NCBI GenBank assembly: GCA_013289785.1
Contig: JABCZE010000065.1
Coordinates: forward strand, 1 to 7,618
Direction: 5' to 3'
DNA length: 7,618 nt
DNA from: Vulcanimicrobiota bacterium
GTDB lineage: Bacteria > Vulcanimicrobiota > Vulcanimicrobiia > Vulcanimicrobiales > Vulcanimicrobiaceae
Of the stretch, positions 1 to 5,321 are shown piece by piece. Position numbers and translations under genes: made by a program. The number at the start of each line of letters is the position of its first letter. Position 1 is the first letter of the stretch. The notes beneath the pieces were generated by a model that was not told the DNA's origin, ran no database searches, and was given only the letters and a program-made list of their open reading frames with translations.

Positions 1-2
1 CC

Positions 3-74
3 TGGAAGCCCGATCGCGCGCTCAAGGAAGCAATCGCCGACCAAGACCGTGTCGATCCCGAGCTTTGGGGATGA
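3..74 (+). CDS. Type II antitoxin, C-terminal fragment (VapB-like)
   Basis: This is the last 23 codons of a gene that starts before the window. The frame ends in TGA at 72-74 and the peptide is charged (ends ...DRVDPELWG), as is common for the flexible toxin-binding tail of small antitoxins. Its TGA overlaps the ATG of the PIN-domain toxin gene (ATGA, 71-74), the usual translational coupling of antitoxin and toxin. The DNA-binding domain lies outside the window, so the fold (ribbon-helix-helix, AbrB or Phd type) cannot be told. The antitoxin call rests on position, overlap and composition, not on a recognised domain. Confidence 0.6.
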   Translation, partial: WKPDRALKEAIADQDRVDPELWG

Positions 75-454
75 GGATCCTTCTCGATACGAACCGCTAC
101 GGTGATTTCTTCCTTGGCGTTGCTCAGAGCGTCGAGCTCATCGAGAATGCTGAGACGGTATTTGTGCCCTTCGTGGTGTTGGCAGAGCTGCGCGCCGGCT
201 TCGCTTATGGTCGCCGCCAGGCCGAAAACGAGCGCGTCCTGCGGCAATTTCTTTCGCGCGACGGAATTTCCACGCTCTTCGCTAACGACCAAACAACGCA
301 ACAATATGCGACGATCTATCGGCAGTTGCGCAAACAGGGCACGCCGATACCGACCAACGATATGTGGTTGGCAGCGCTCGCGCTTCAGCACGATCTGGCC
401 TTGCACGATCGGGATAAACATTTCGACCATTTGCCACAGCTCGTTCGCGTCTAA
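71..454 (+). CDS. vapC: VapC-family PIN-domain ribonuclease toxin
   Basis: This is a complete 127-residue PIN-domain protein of normal VapC/FitB length. Such toxins are Mg2+-dependent endoribonucleases that cleave tRNA or rRNA when the cognate antitoxin is lost. The four acidic active-site positions are visible: D6 in LLDTN, E39 in VLAELRAGF, D97 in PTNDMWLAALA and D115 in HDRDKHFDHL. The ATG at 71 is preferred over an in-frame TTG at 65, because it gives the standard MRILLDTN start and the 4-nt overlap with the upstream antitoxin frame. The protein looks intact and catalytically competent. Its target RNA cannot be read from sequence. Antitoxin and toxin are presumably one autoregulated transcript whose promoter lies outside the window. 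The next gene starts 9 nt after the stop, so some read-through into it is possible. Confidence 0.92.
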   Translation: MRILLDTNRYGDFFLGVAQSVELIENAETVFVPFVVLAELRAGFAYGRRQAENERVLRQFLSRDGISTLFANDQTTQQYATIYRQLRKQGTPIPTNDMWLAALALQHDLALHDRDKHFDHLPQLVRV

Positions 455-463
455 GCCTCAATA

Positions 464-1390
464 GTGAGAATCGTCAGCCTGTTGCCGAGCGCGACGGAGA
501 TTCTTTTCGGAATCGGCGCGGGCGATGAGGTCGTCGGTGTTACCCACGAATGCGACTATCCGCCCGAGGCGCTCGCTCTACCGAAGCTTACTTCCGCGTC
601 AACACCGGGCGAAACGGTGCCGGCGGAAATCGACCGGCACGTCCGCGCGGCGGTGCACTCCGGGTCGAGCCTCTATCAACTCGATAACGCGCTCCTCGCG
701 CAACTCGAGCCCGACCTCATCGTCACGCAGGAGCTTTGCGCGGTCTGCGCGGTTTCTTACGAGATCGTCGACTCCGCCGCAAAACTCCTGAACTCTTGTC
801 ATCCTGAGTCCCTCGACCCCGCTCGGGATAAACTACGTCGAAGGACGCGTGTTATTTCGCTCGAGCCGGTGAGCGTGCAAGACGTGTTCACAAACATTAC
901 GCAGCTCGGCGAGCTCACCGGGCACTCTTCGGAAGCTCACAACCTCGTTACACGGTTAGAGTCGCGCGTAGCGGCGTTGCGTGCCAAGACCATCGGCACG
1001 GCAAGTCGGCCGCGCACGCTCGTTCTCGAGTGGACCGATCCGCCGATGAGTGCCGGGCACTGGATTCCCGAACTCGTCGAGCTTGCCGGAGGTGATCCGA
1101 TCCTTGCGAATCCCGGCGCGAACTCGCAACGGCTAGAATGGAGCGCGATCGCGCAAGCCCAGCCGGAGGCCGTAATCGTCGCGCCGTGCGGCTTCGACCT
1201 CGCCAAAACTCGCCGCGCGATCGAACAGCTCGATGCAATCGAGACTTGGAGATCGCTGGCCGCGCCGCGTGCGGGGCGAGTCCTGGCCCTTGACGGCAAC
1301 GCCTACCTGAGCCGCCCCGGGCCGCGGCTGGTCGACGCGGCCGAGATCATCGAGCAATGGTATACTAACGGCGCGGAGTACGCCGGGTGA
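464..1390 (+). CDS. Cobalamin-binding protein, BtuF-like, without signal peptide
   Basis: This 308-residue protein belongs to the periplasmic-binding-protein type III superfamily (COG0614, BtuF/FhuD-like). The start MRIVSLLPSATEILFGIG and the segment TQELCAVCAVSYEIV (about residues 88-102) are typical of the subgroup annotated as cobalamin-binding protein. GTG at 464 is chosen because the family normally begins exactly at MRIVSLLPSATE. No Shine-Dalgarno is obvious and the start lies 9 nt after the vapC stop. There is no signal peptide or lipobox, so a cytoplasmic location is likely unless another start exists. No ABC permease or ATPase gene is adjacent, so a transport role is only inferred. 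Residues about 110-128 (NSCHPESLDPARDKLRRRT) are an extra, basic segment matching a dispersed DNA repeat. The last six codons overlap the 5' end of rnpB, so the C-terminus is set partly by RNA structure. Confidence 0.85.
   Translation: MRIVSLLPSATEILFGIGAGDEVVGVTHECDYPPEALALPKLTSASTPGETVPAEIDRHVRAAVHSGSSLYQLDNALLAQLEPDLIVTQELCAVCAVSYEIVDSAAKLLNSCHPESLDPARDKLRRRTRVISLEPVSVQDVFTNITQLGELTGHSSEAHNLVTRLESRVAALRAKTIGTASRPRTLVLEWTDPPMSAGHWIPELVELAGGDPILANPGANSQRLEWSAIAQAQPEAVIVAPCGFDLAKTRRAIEQLDAIETWRSLAAPRAGRVLALDGNAYLSRPGPRLVDAAEIIEQWYTNGAEYAG
797..847 (+). repeat. Dispersed hairpin repeat inside the BtuF-like gene (copy A)
   Basis: The segment begins TGTCATCCTGAG and ends CGTCGAAGGACG, the two ends of a small dispersed repeat seen in many GC-rich bacterial genomes. 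TCCTGAG (802-808) can pair with CTCGGGA (822-828), with one G-U pair. It is 51 nt, 17 codons, and keeps the reading frame open. A second, shorter copy with the same two ends in the opposite orientation lies at 1835-1852. Membership of a genome-wide family is inferred from these two copies and from general familiarity with the motif. Confidence 0.7.
1358..1366 (+). promoter_or_regulatory. Extended -10 promoter element for rnpB
   Basis: TGGTATACT is a TGn-extended -10 box (TATACT, 1361-1366) inside the coding sequence of the BtuF-like gene. The predicted transcription start, 7 nt downstream, falls at about 1373, exactly the first base of helix P1 of RNase P RNA. I see no convincing -35 hexamer at the right spacing, which is tolerated with an extended -10. 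The precise fit between the box and the RNA 5' end is the main support. The site is predicted, not mapped. Confidence 0.7.
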
Positions 1391-1834
1391 CCGCGCTTCC
1401 GAAGAGTGATTGAAGATGGGGGCCCCGCCGGCTTTGCCGGTGGGGGGCGCGCAGGTGCGAAGCACCGGAGCGCCTCTCAGAACAACGGGGCCCCCAAACG
1501 ACGTCAGTCGTTTGGGGAGTGAGGAAAGTCCGGGCTTCATAGGGCAGGGTGCAGGATAACGTCCTGTCGGGGCAACTCGAAGGAAAGTGCCACAGAAACA
1601 TACCGCGTGGACTCCCCTGGAGCCCACGCAAGGGTGAAATCGTGAGGTAAGAGCTCACGGAGTCGCGCGGTGACGCGCACTCGGGTAAACCCCACCCGAA
1701 GCAAGATCGCTCGATTATATGGATGGCCCGTCCGAACGAGCTACATCGCATCGAGGCGCTCGGTAACGCGCGCCCCAGAGAGATGGTCATCACCCACTTG
1801 TGGGGACAGAATCCGGCTTACAGGCGTACTCCGC
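1373..1834 (+). ncRNA. rnpB: RNase P RNA, bacterial type A
   Basis: This is the catalytic RNA of ribonuclease P, which removes 5' leaders from precursor tRNAs together with the RnpA protein. The conserved core is clear: GAGGAAAGTCCGGGC (1521-1535, 5' strand of P4), the ACAGAAACATACCGC region near 1592, GGGTGAAA with GGTAAGAG (1632-1652), GGGTAAAC with CCACCCGAAGCAAG (1683-1704), and ACAGAATCCGGCTTA (1806-1820, 3' strand of P4). The ends are set by a perfect 12-bp P1, 1373-1384 with 1823-1834, followed directly by a 6-bp P2, 1385-1390 with 1790-1795. The GGCCCG-containing L15 region near 1725 and the P1/P2 layout indicate type A. The P2-to-P4 interval is about 130 nt, roughly twice the E. coli length, with several nested hairpins. 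The 5' 18 nt overlap the preceding CDS. No clear intrinsic terminator follows. Confidence 0.96.
1418..1517 (+). other. Expanded P3-region structure of RNase P RNA
   Basis: This stretch between P2 and P4 holds several strong hairpins. A 9-bp stem pairs 1418-1426 with 1487-1495. Inside it are two hairpins: 1428-1432 with 1436-1440, and a two-part stem 1446-1450/1470-1474 and 1454-1458/1462-1466. A separate 11-bp hairpin pairs 1492-1502 with 1507-1517 around the loop GTCA. The outer stem and the last hairpin compete for the four C residues at 1492-1495, so they cannot both form in full. Which fold is P3 in the mature RNA was not resolved by reading. Confidence 0.65.
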
Positions 1835-1868
1835 CCTTCGACAAGCTCAGGACCGGCTCGCAACCGGT
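1835..1868 (+). repeat. Dispersed repeat copy B with adjoining short hairpin after rnpB
   Basis: CCCTTCGACAAGCTCAGGA begins right after the 3' strand of P1. Its ends CCTTCGAC and CTCAGGA match the reverse complement of the two ends of copy A at 797-847, but the middle is reduced to three bases. It is followed by a 5-bp hairpin, ACCGG (1852-1856) with CCGGT (1864-1868). There is no T-tract, so this is not a convincing intrinsic terminator, though it may affect 3' processing or read-through. The 41 nt after it, up to the next start codon, show no clear promoter. Confidence 0.55.
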
Positions 1869-1909
1869 GGGGCGCCGAGCGCGTCTTAGCGAATGATGGA
1901 AACCAGAGA

Positions 1910-2317
1910 ATGAACCAGCAACAGCATTTTACTCCCGAAATGACCGTCGACGAAGCCTTCAAGCTCCATGCGGGTGCGCGGCGGGTCTTCGCGCGCTTCC
2001 ATTTAGGCGGTTGCTCGAACTGCGCGATCAGCGAATCGCACACGATCGGCGCGATCAGCGATGATTATGGGATCCCGTTGCCGATGCTCCTCGACAACCT
2101 CAACGCACTCTTCGACCAGCGGACGCTTTCGGTCGGCGACCACGTTCGCATCCCCGACGACATCCGTTCGAAGATCCCGCAGCTCGCCAACGTGGCGGAG
2201 ATCGGCGAGATCACCGGCGCCGAAGGCGGTGCCTATACGGCCGACTTTGGCGACGTTCGCCTCCAAGGGCTAGCCGAGGACTTCATCGCCGTCGAAGCCG
2301 AGCCCGCAGCGAGCTAG
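1910..2317 (+). CDS. DUF1858 CxxC redox-disulfide protein with C-terminal extension
   Basis: This 135-residue protein has an N-terminal DUF1858 domain (residues about 8-70), the family described as hybrid-cluster-protein-associated redox disulfide proteins. The hallmark is visible: MTVDEAFKLHAGARRVFARF, then GGCSNC with C35 and C38, then a helix ending in LLDNLNALF. The pair of cysteines suggests a redox-active disulfide or metal site, but the partner is unknown and no hybrid-cluster gene lies in the window. Most family members are about 65-80 residues; here about 60 more follow (SVGDHVRIPDD...GEITGAEGGAYTADFGDV...), reading like a small beta-rich, SH3/KOW-like fold, which is inference. ATG at 1910 starts just before the conserved domain, and the open frame upstream of it lies in rnpB. 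It ends 8 nt from the convergent DUF2203 gene. No clear own promoter was seen, so read-through from rnpB is possible. Confidence 0.82.
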   Translation: MNQQQHFTPEMTVDEAFKLHAGARRVFARFHLGGCSNCAISESHTIGAISDDYGIPLPMLLDNLNALFDQRTLSVGDHVRIPDDIRSKIPQLANVAEIGEITGAEGGAYTADFGDVRLQGLAEDFIAVEAEPAAS

Positions 2318-2325
2318 GGGCTGTC

Positions 2326-2721
2326 CTACAAAAGGTGGCGGGTGGTGAAGCCTTCATCCATCCCGTGCCAGTAGCCGACCTCCTCCTCGCCTAGCTTCCA
2401 GCAGAGATAGACCGGCTCGTCGCCCCGCATCGAGGGGAAATCGATCAGCCCAAGGTCGATGTCTTTGACGACGCAGCCGTACGATTCGATCCGATAGATC
2501 AGGCGCCCGATCTCATGTTTGAGTTCGGCGAATCGGGGCGCGGGCAGCGCGGAGCGCATGCCGGCCAGGCGGGGGCGACTCGCGGGCTTCGCGTGGTGAA
2601 GCGCCGGATCCGACTCGAGCAGCTTAATAGCAAGCTCTCGGCGCCGAGTCAGCAGCTCTTCGACCAGCGGCTCCAGCTTGCAAATGAGGGCGTTGGCCCG
2701 CTCGGGCGAAAAGAGCTTCAT
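2326..2721 (-). CDS. DUF2203 family protein
   Basis: This 131-residue protein matches the DUF2203 family over its whole length: MKLFSPERANALICKLEPLVEEL at the start, a central helical region, and the conserved end with VKDIDLGLIDFPSMR, VYLCWKLGE and VGYWHGMDEGFTTR. Its function is not established. The pattern of a long N-terminal helix plus a conserved W/H/D-rich C-terminal half is usual for the family. ATG at 2721 is chosen because the conserved sequence starts there, although the frame is open upstream to 2868 over rapZ. The minus-strand sequence before it contains AGGGAA, a reasonable Shine-Dalgarno, located inside the rapZ coding region. The gene is head to head with rapZ with no bases between the start codons, and its promoter must also lie within rapZ. 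Confidence 0.85.
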   Translation of the reverse strand: MKLFSPERANALICKLEPLVEELLTRRRELAIKLLESDPALHHAKPASRPRLAGMRSALPAPRFAELKHEIGRLIYRIESYGCVVKDIDLGLIDFPSMRGDEPVYLCWKLGEEEVGYWHGMDEGFTTRHLL

Positions 2722-3582
2722 ATGGGTTCCCTGCGCATCGTCTTTGTCACGGGGCTCTCCGGTGCCGGCCTGAGCCAGGCAATAAAATCGCTTGAAGATT
2801 TGGGCTTTTACTGCATCGAGCACCTTCCTCCCGCCGTTCTCGAAAGCGCGGTGGCGGCACTCGAGCAATCGGGAGTGCGGGACGTTGCCGTAGCGCTAGA
2901 CGTTCGCGGCGACGTACGACTCGGTGACGCTCGCACTGCAATCGATCACATCAGAGGCTCGCACTTGGTGCAGGTCCTCTTCCTCGACGCTGCCGACGAT
3001 CTGCTCGTCCGGCGATTCAGTCAAACGCGGCGGCGCCATCCTTTTGCGCAGACGGGCTCCGTGCGAGAGGCCATCGACGCCGACCGGCGACTGCTCGCCC
3101 CGTTGCGCGAGCTCGCCGACGTGGTCATCGACACCACGAACCTGACGCACGGTTCGCTGAAAGAACGAATCGCGGCAGCCTTCCTGACGGATCGTCCGGT
3201 GCGCCTCGGCGTCACCTTCGTTGCGTTTGGCTTCAAGTTTGGTCTGCCGACGGACCTCGACCTACTCTTCGACGTGCGCTTCTTGCGCAATCCGAACTAC
3301 GTTGAATCACTAGCCGACAAGACGGGCGACGATCCCGCCGTCGCTGCGTTTATCGAGGAGGACGCGTCCCTCGCTCCATTTCTCGTTAAGGTTACCGATT
3401 TGATCGACTTTCTGCTGCCGTGCTATCTCGCTGAGGGTAAGTCGCAGCTGACCATCGGTGTCGGCTGCACGGGCGGCCGCCATCGTTCGGTGTATGTGGC
3501 CGGCCGGCTGGCGCAGCGTTTCTCCGGCGATCGCCGGATCGAGGTCGCATTCGAAGCTCGCGATCTCGTGCGGGCGGCCTGA
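2722..3582 (+). CDS. rapZ: RapZ/YvcJ-family protein with altered Walker A motif
   Basis: This 286-residue protein aligns in reading with RapZ (E. coli) and YvcJ (Bacillus) along its full length. In E. coli RapZ guides RNase E to the small RNA GlmZ and senses glucosamine-6-phosphate; in Gram-positives the role is less clear. The N-terminal P-loop half has LEDLGFYCIEHLPP and RFSQTRRRHPF; the C-terminal half has FGFKFGLPTDLDLLFDVRFLRNPNY, LIDFLLP and IGVGCTGGRHRSV, all well conserved. The P-loop reads GLSGAGLS where the family has G-x-S-G-[SA]-G-K-[ST], so the catalytic lysine is replaced by leucine (residue about 17). ATG at 2722 is preferred because family similarity begins there; the open frame upstream is antisense to DUF2203. 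An AAGAG precedes it inside DUF2203. Its TGA overlaps the glmR ATG by one base, indicating an operon. Confidence 0.93.
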   Translation: MGSLRIVFVTGLSGAGLSQAIKSLEDLGFYCIEHLPPAVLESAVAALEQSGVRDVAVALDVRGDVRLGDARTAIDHIRGSHLVQVLFLDAADDLLVRRFSQTRRRHPFAQTGSVREAIDADRRLLAPLRELADVVIDTTNLTHGSLKERIAAAFLTDRPVRLGVTFVAFGFKFGLPTDLDLLFDVRFLRNPNYVESLADKTGDDPAVAAFIEEDASLAPFLVKVTDLIDFLLPCYLAEGKSQLTIGVGCTGGRHRSVYVAGRLAQRFSGDRRIEVAFEARDLVRAA

Positions 3583-4928
3583 TGCGCCAGCGCTTCGCTC
3601 GATCGTTTGGGTGGCTCTTGCCCGGCGCCGGCGTGAAGCGCTGGATTCTGCTCGCTATTTTTGGAATCGTTCTGCTGCTCGACGCCGTCACGCGCTGGCT
3701 CATTGCGGTGGGCAGCGGGATTCACGTCAACGAGATGCTCGACGGCATCGTCGTCGACTACTTCCCGCCGGCCTACCTCACCGGAATTCTTTGCATCGCC
3801 GGCGTTGCGTTTCTCGGCGTCGGCGTCACGATGTGGATGCGCGCCGTCGCACGAATTGCCGGAAGCCGGCAACCCAAAGGCTTTCGCGATGCTTTGGCGG
3901 GCCGGCGCCTTCAGCAGGGCTACAAGATCGTGGCCATCGGCGGCGGCACCGGCCTTTCGACGTTGCTGCGCGGCCTCAAGCGGCGCTCGAGTAATCTCAC
4001 GGCCGTCGTAACGGTGAGCGACGACGGTGGTTCCTCGGGGCGCCTGCAAAAAGAACTCGGGGTACTGCCGCCGGGCGACGTTCGCAACTGCCTCGTCGCG
4101 CTCGCCGATGACGAGGCGATGGTTACCGACCTCTTCCGTTACCGGTTCACCGAAGGCGAGGGTCTGAGCGGACACTCGTTCGGGAACCTCTTCCTGGCGG
4201 CAATGACCGGCATCACCGGAAACTTCGATCGCGCGATCAAGGAATCGAGCCGCGTGCTCAACGTCGTGGGGCGGGTTTTACCGGCGACGTTAGGAGTCGT
4301 GAGGCTCTGCGCCGAGCTCGACGACGGCACGATCGTCGAGGGTGAAACGAACATCTCGGTGACGAAGCGGCCGATTAAGCGCATTTTCTTCGACCCCCCG
4401 GCGGCCGCGCCGCTGGAGGAAGTGATCTCGGCGATTCGCGATGCGGACGCAATTGTTTTGGGGCCTGGGTCACTGTTTACGTCGGTCGCGCCAAACTTCT
4501 TGGTAAGCCGCATCGCGCGCGAAGTCGCCGACGCATCGGCGGTAAAGATGTACGTTTGCAACGTGATGACGCAGCCGGGGGAAACCGACGGGATGACGGC
4601 CGCGGATCATCTCGCGGCATTGATTGCCAATGCGGGCGAACGCGTCTGCGACTATGTAATCGTGAACGACGAACCGCCGTCGCGCTTGTTGTCGGCGTAC
4701 GCGCAAGAGGGCCAAGTGCCCGTGGAACCCGACGTGGAGCGAATTGCCGCGATGGGCTTCCACCCCGTGTCGGCCGCAGTGATCGGCGAGACCGAGATGG
4801 TGCGTCACGACCCCGATCGCCTCGCTACCGTTGTTTTGGGAATCATCGACCGCACGGTCGCCGACCGCGCAACGCTGGTAAAGCCGGCGAGTGCCTATCG
4901 CCGCTCGACGGCCTTCGGATCTAGCTAA
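3582..4928 (+). CDS. glmR: GlmR/YvcK family protein, membrane-anchored form
   Basis: This 448-residue protein has a C-terminal CofD-like (YvcK/GlmR, formerly UPF0052) domain from about residue 113. Visible motifs are AIGGGTGLS (118-126), VSDDGGSSGRL (145-155), PPGDVRNC (163-170), SGHSFGNLFLAAMTG, LGPGSLFTSV and NVMTQPGETDG. In Bacillus the protein binds UDP-GlcNAc and stimulates GlmS, linking carbon flow to envelope precursor synthesis. The Bacillus protein is about 320 residues and soluble; the extra N-terminal 110 residues here contain two likely membrane segments (about 21-43 and 65-86), so the domain is probably tethered to the inner face of the membrane. Similar anchored forms occur in cyanobacteria and some other phyla. 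The start overlaps the rapZ stop (TGATG). The usual third gene whiA is not downstream; a convergent lipoprotein gene is. Confidence 0.95.
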   Translation: MRQRFARSFGWLLPGAGVKRWILLAIFGIVLLLDAVTRWLIAVGSGIHVNEMLDGIVVDYFPPAYLTGILCIAGVAFLGVGVTMWMRAVARIAGSRQPKGFRDALAGRRLQQGYKIVAIGGGTGLSTLLRGLKRRSSNLTAVVTVSDDGGSSGRLQKELGVLPPGDVRNCLVALADDEAMVTDLFRYRFTEGEGLSGHSFGNLFLAAMTGITGNFDRAIKESSRVLNVVGRVLPATLGVVRLCAELDDGTIVEGETNISVTKRPIKRIFFDPPAAAPLEEVISAIRDADAIVLGPGSLFTSVAPNFLVSRIAREVADASAVKMYVCNVMTQPGETDGMTAADHLAALIANAGERVCDYVIVNDEPPSRLLSAYAQEGQVPVEPDVERIAAMGFHPVSAAVIGETEMVRHDPDRLATVVLGIIDRTVADRATLVKPASAYRRSTAFGSS

Positions 4929-5284
4929 TGGGGTGGCGGCGGCGCCGCAGTGCTCAACGTCAAGTTTAGCGTGAACGGTTTGCCCGGCTCGATCGTCGTG
5001 CTCGACGATTGCGCCTGATAACCGGTGGCCTCGACCGCGTAGTCGGCGATGCCGCTGGGAACCTTGTCGATCGAGAACCGGCCGGTTGCGTCGCTGGTCG
5101 CCGTTAAAACGGTATCGACCGTGACCAGCGCGCCACGGATCGGCGCGTTCGTGGTGGCATCGACGATCGTCCCCGACAGGCTCGCAAAACCGGCGGCCGG
5201 CGGCAACTCGTCGGTATTGCATCCCGGCGTTCCCAAGTAAAGCAACGCGATTACGACGGAGAGCCTGGCCACGAGCGAATTCAT
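4925..5284 (-). CDS. Putative lipoprotein with carboxypeptidase-regulatory-like domain
   Basis: This 119-residue protein begins with a short signal sequence (R7, then a hydrophobic stretch at 8-17) and a candidate lipidated cysteine, C22, in LGTPGC. The box is unusual, with T-P-G before the cysteine, so lipidation is likely but not certain. Residues about 34-110 form one carboxypeptidase-regulatory-like (Ig/transthyretin-type) beta domain: LSGTIVDATTNAPIRGALV, TSDATGRFSIDKVPSG, YAVEATGYQ. Such domains are extracytoplasmic and often bind or present sugars or peptides; no enzyme domain is attached. The tail is proline-rich (APPPPH). Its stop overlaps the glmR stop by 4 nt tail to tail, without a visible bidirectional terminator. 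Only 37 nt separate it from the divergent cbs start. No good Shine-Dalgarno is visible before the ATG. Function unknown. Confidence 0.8.
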   Translation of the reverse strand: MNSLVARLSVVIALLYLGTPGCNTDELPPAAGFASLSGTIVDATTNAPIRGALVTVDTVLTATSDATGRFSIDKVPSGIADYAVEATGYQAQSSSTTIEPGKPFTLNLTLSTAAPPPPH

Positions 5285-5321
5285 AGGTGATGGTGTTCGC
5301 CACGCTGAAGGCGGCGCTCCT
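5285..5321. promoter_or_regulatory. Short divergent intergenic region, lipoprotein / cbs
   Basis: These 37 nt are all that lie between the two divergent start codons. GAAGG at 5307-5311 may be the Shine-Dalgarno for cbs, about 10 nt before its ATG. The space is too short for two full promoters, so at least one promoter must reach into a neighbouring coding sequence. No clear -10/-35 pair, operator or riboswitch (for example a SAM riboswitch) was seen here. Confidence 0.4.

Noticed and set aside
1492..1517. Strong 11-bp hairpin as an intrinsic terminator for the BtuF-like gene
   Set aside because: No T-tract follows, and the sequence runs directly into the P4 core of RNase P RNA, so it is part of that RNA.
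1852..1868. Hairpin after rnpB as a rho-independent terminator
   Set aside because: The stem is only 5 bp and is followed by GC-rich sequence without a T-run.
1670..1909. Upstream extension of the DUF1858 reading frame to a 215-residue protein
   Set aside because: It lies across the conserved 3' half of rnpB and repeat copy B; family similarity starts only after the ATG at 1910.
2515..2721. N-terminal extension of the RapZ reading frame by 69 residues
   Set aside because: It is antisense to the conserved DUF2203 gene and has no family similarity; RapZ proteins start at about the ATG at 2722.
4470..5303. 277-residue minus-strand open frame across glmR and the lipoprotein gene
   Set aside because: It is a shadow of GC-rich codon structure: arginine- and histidine-rich with no recognisable motif, while the conserved GlmR and the signal-sequence lipoprotein explain the region.
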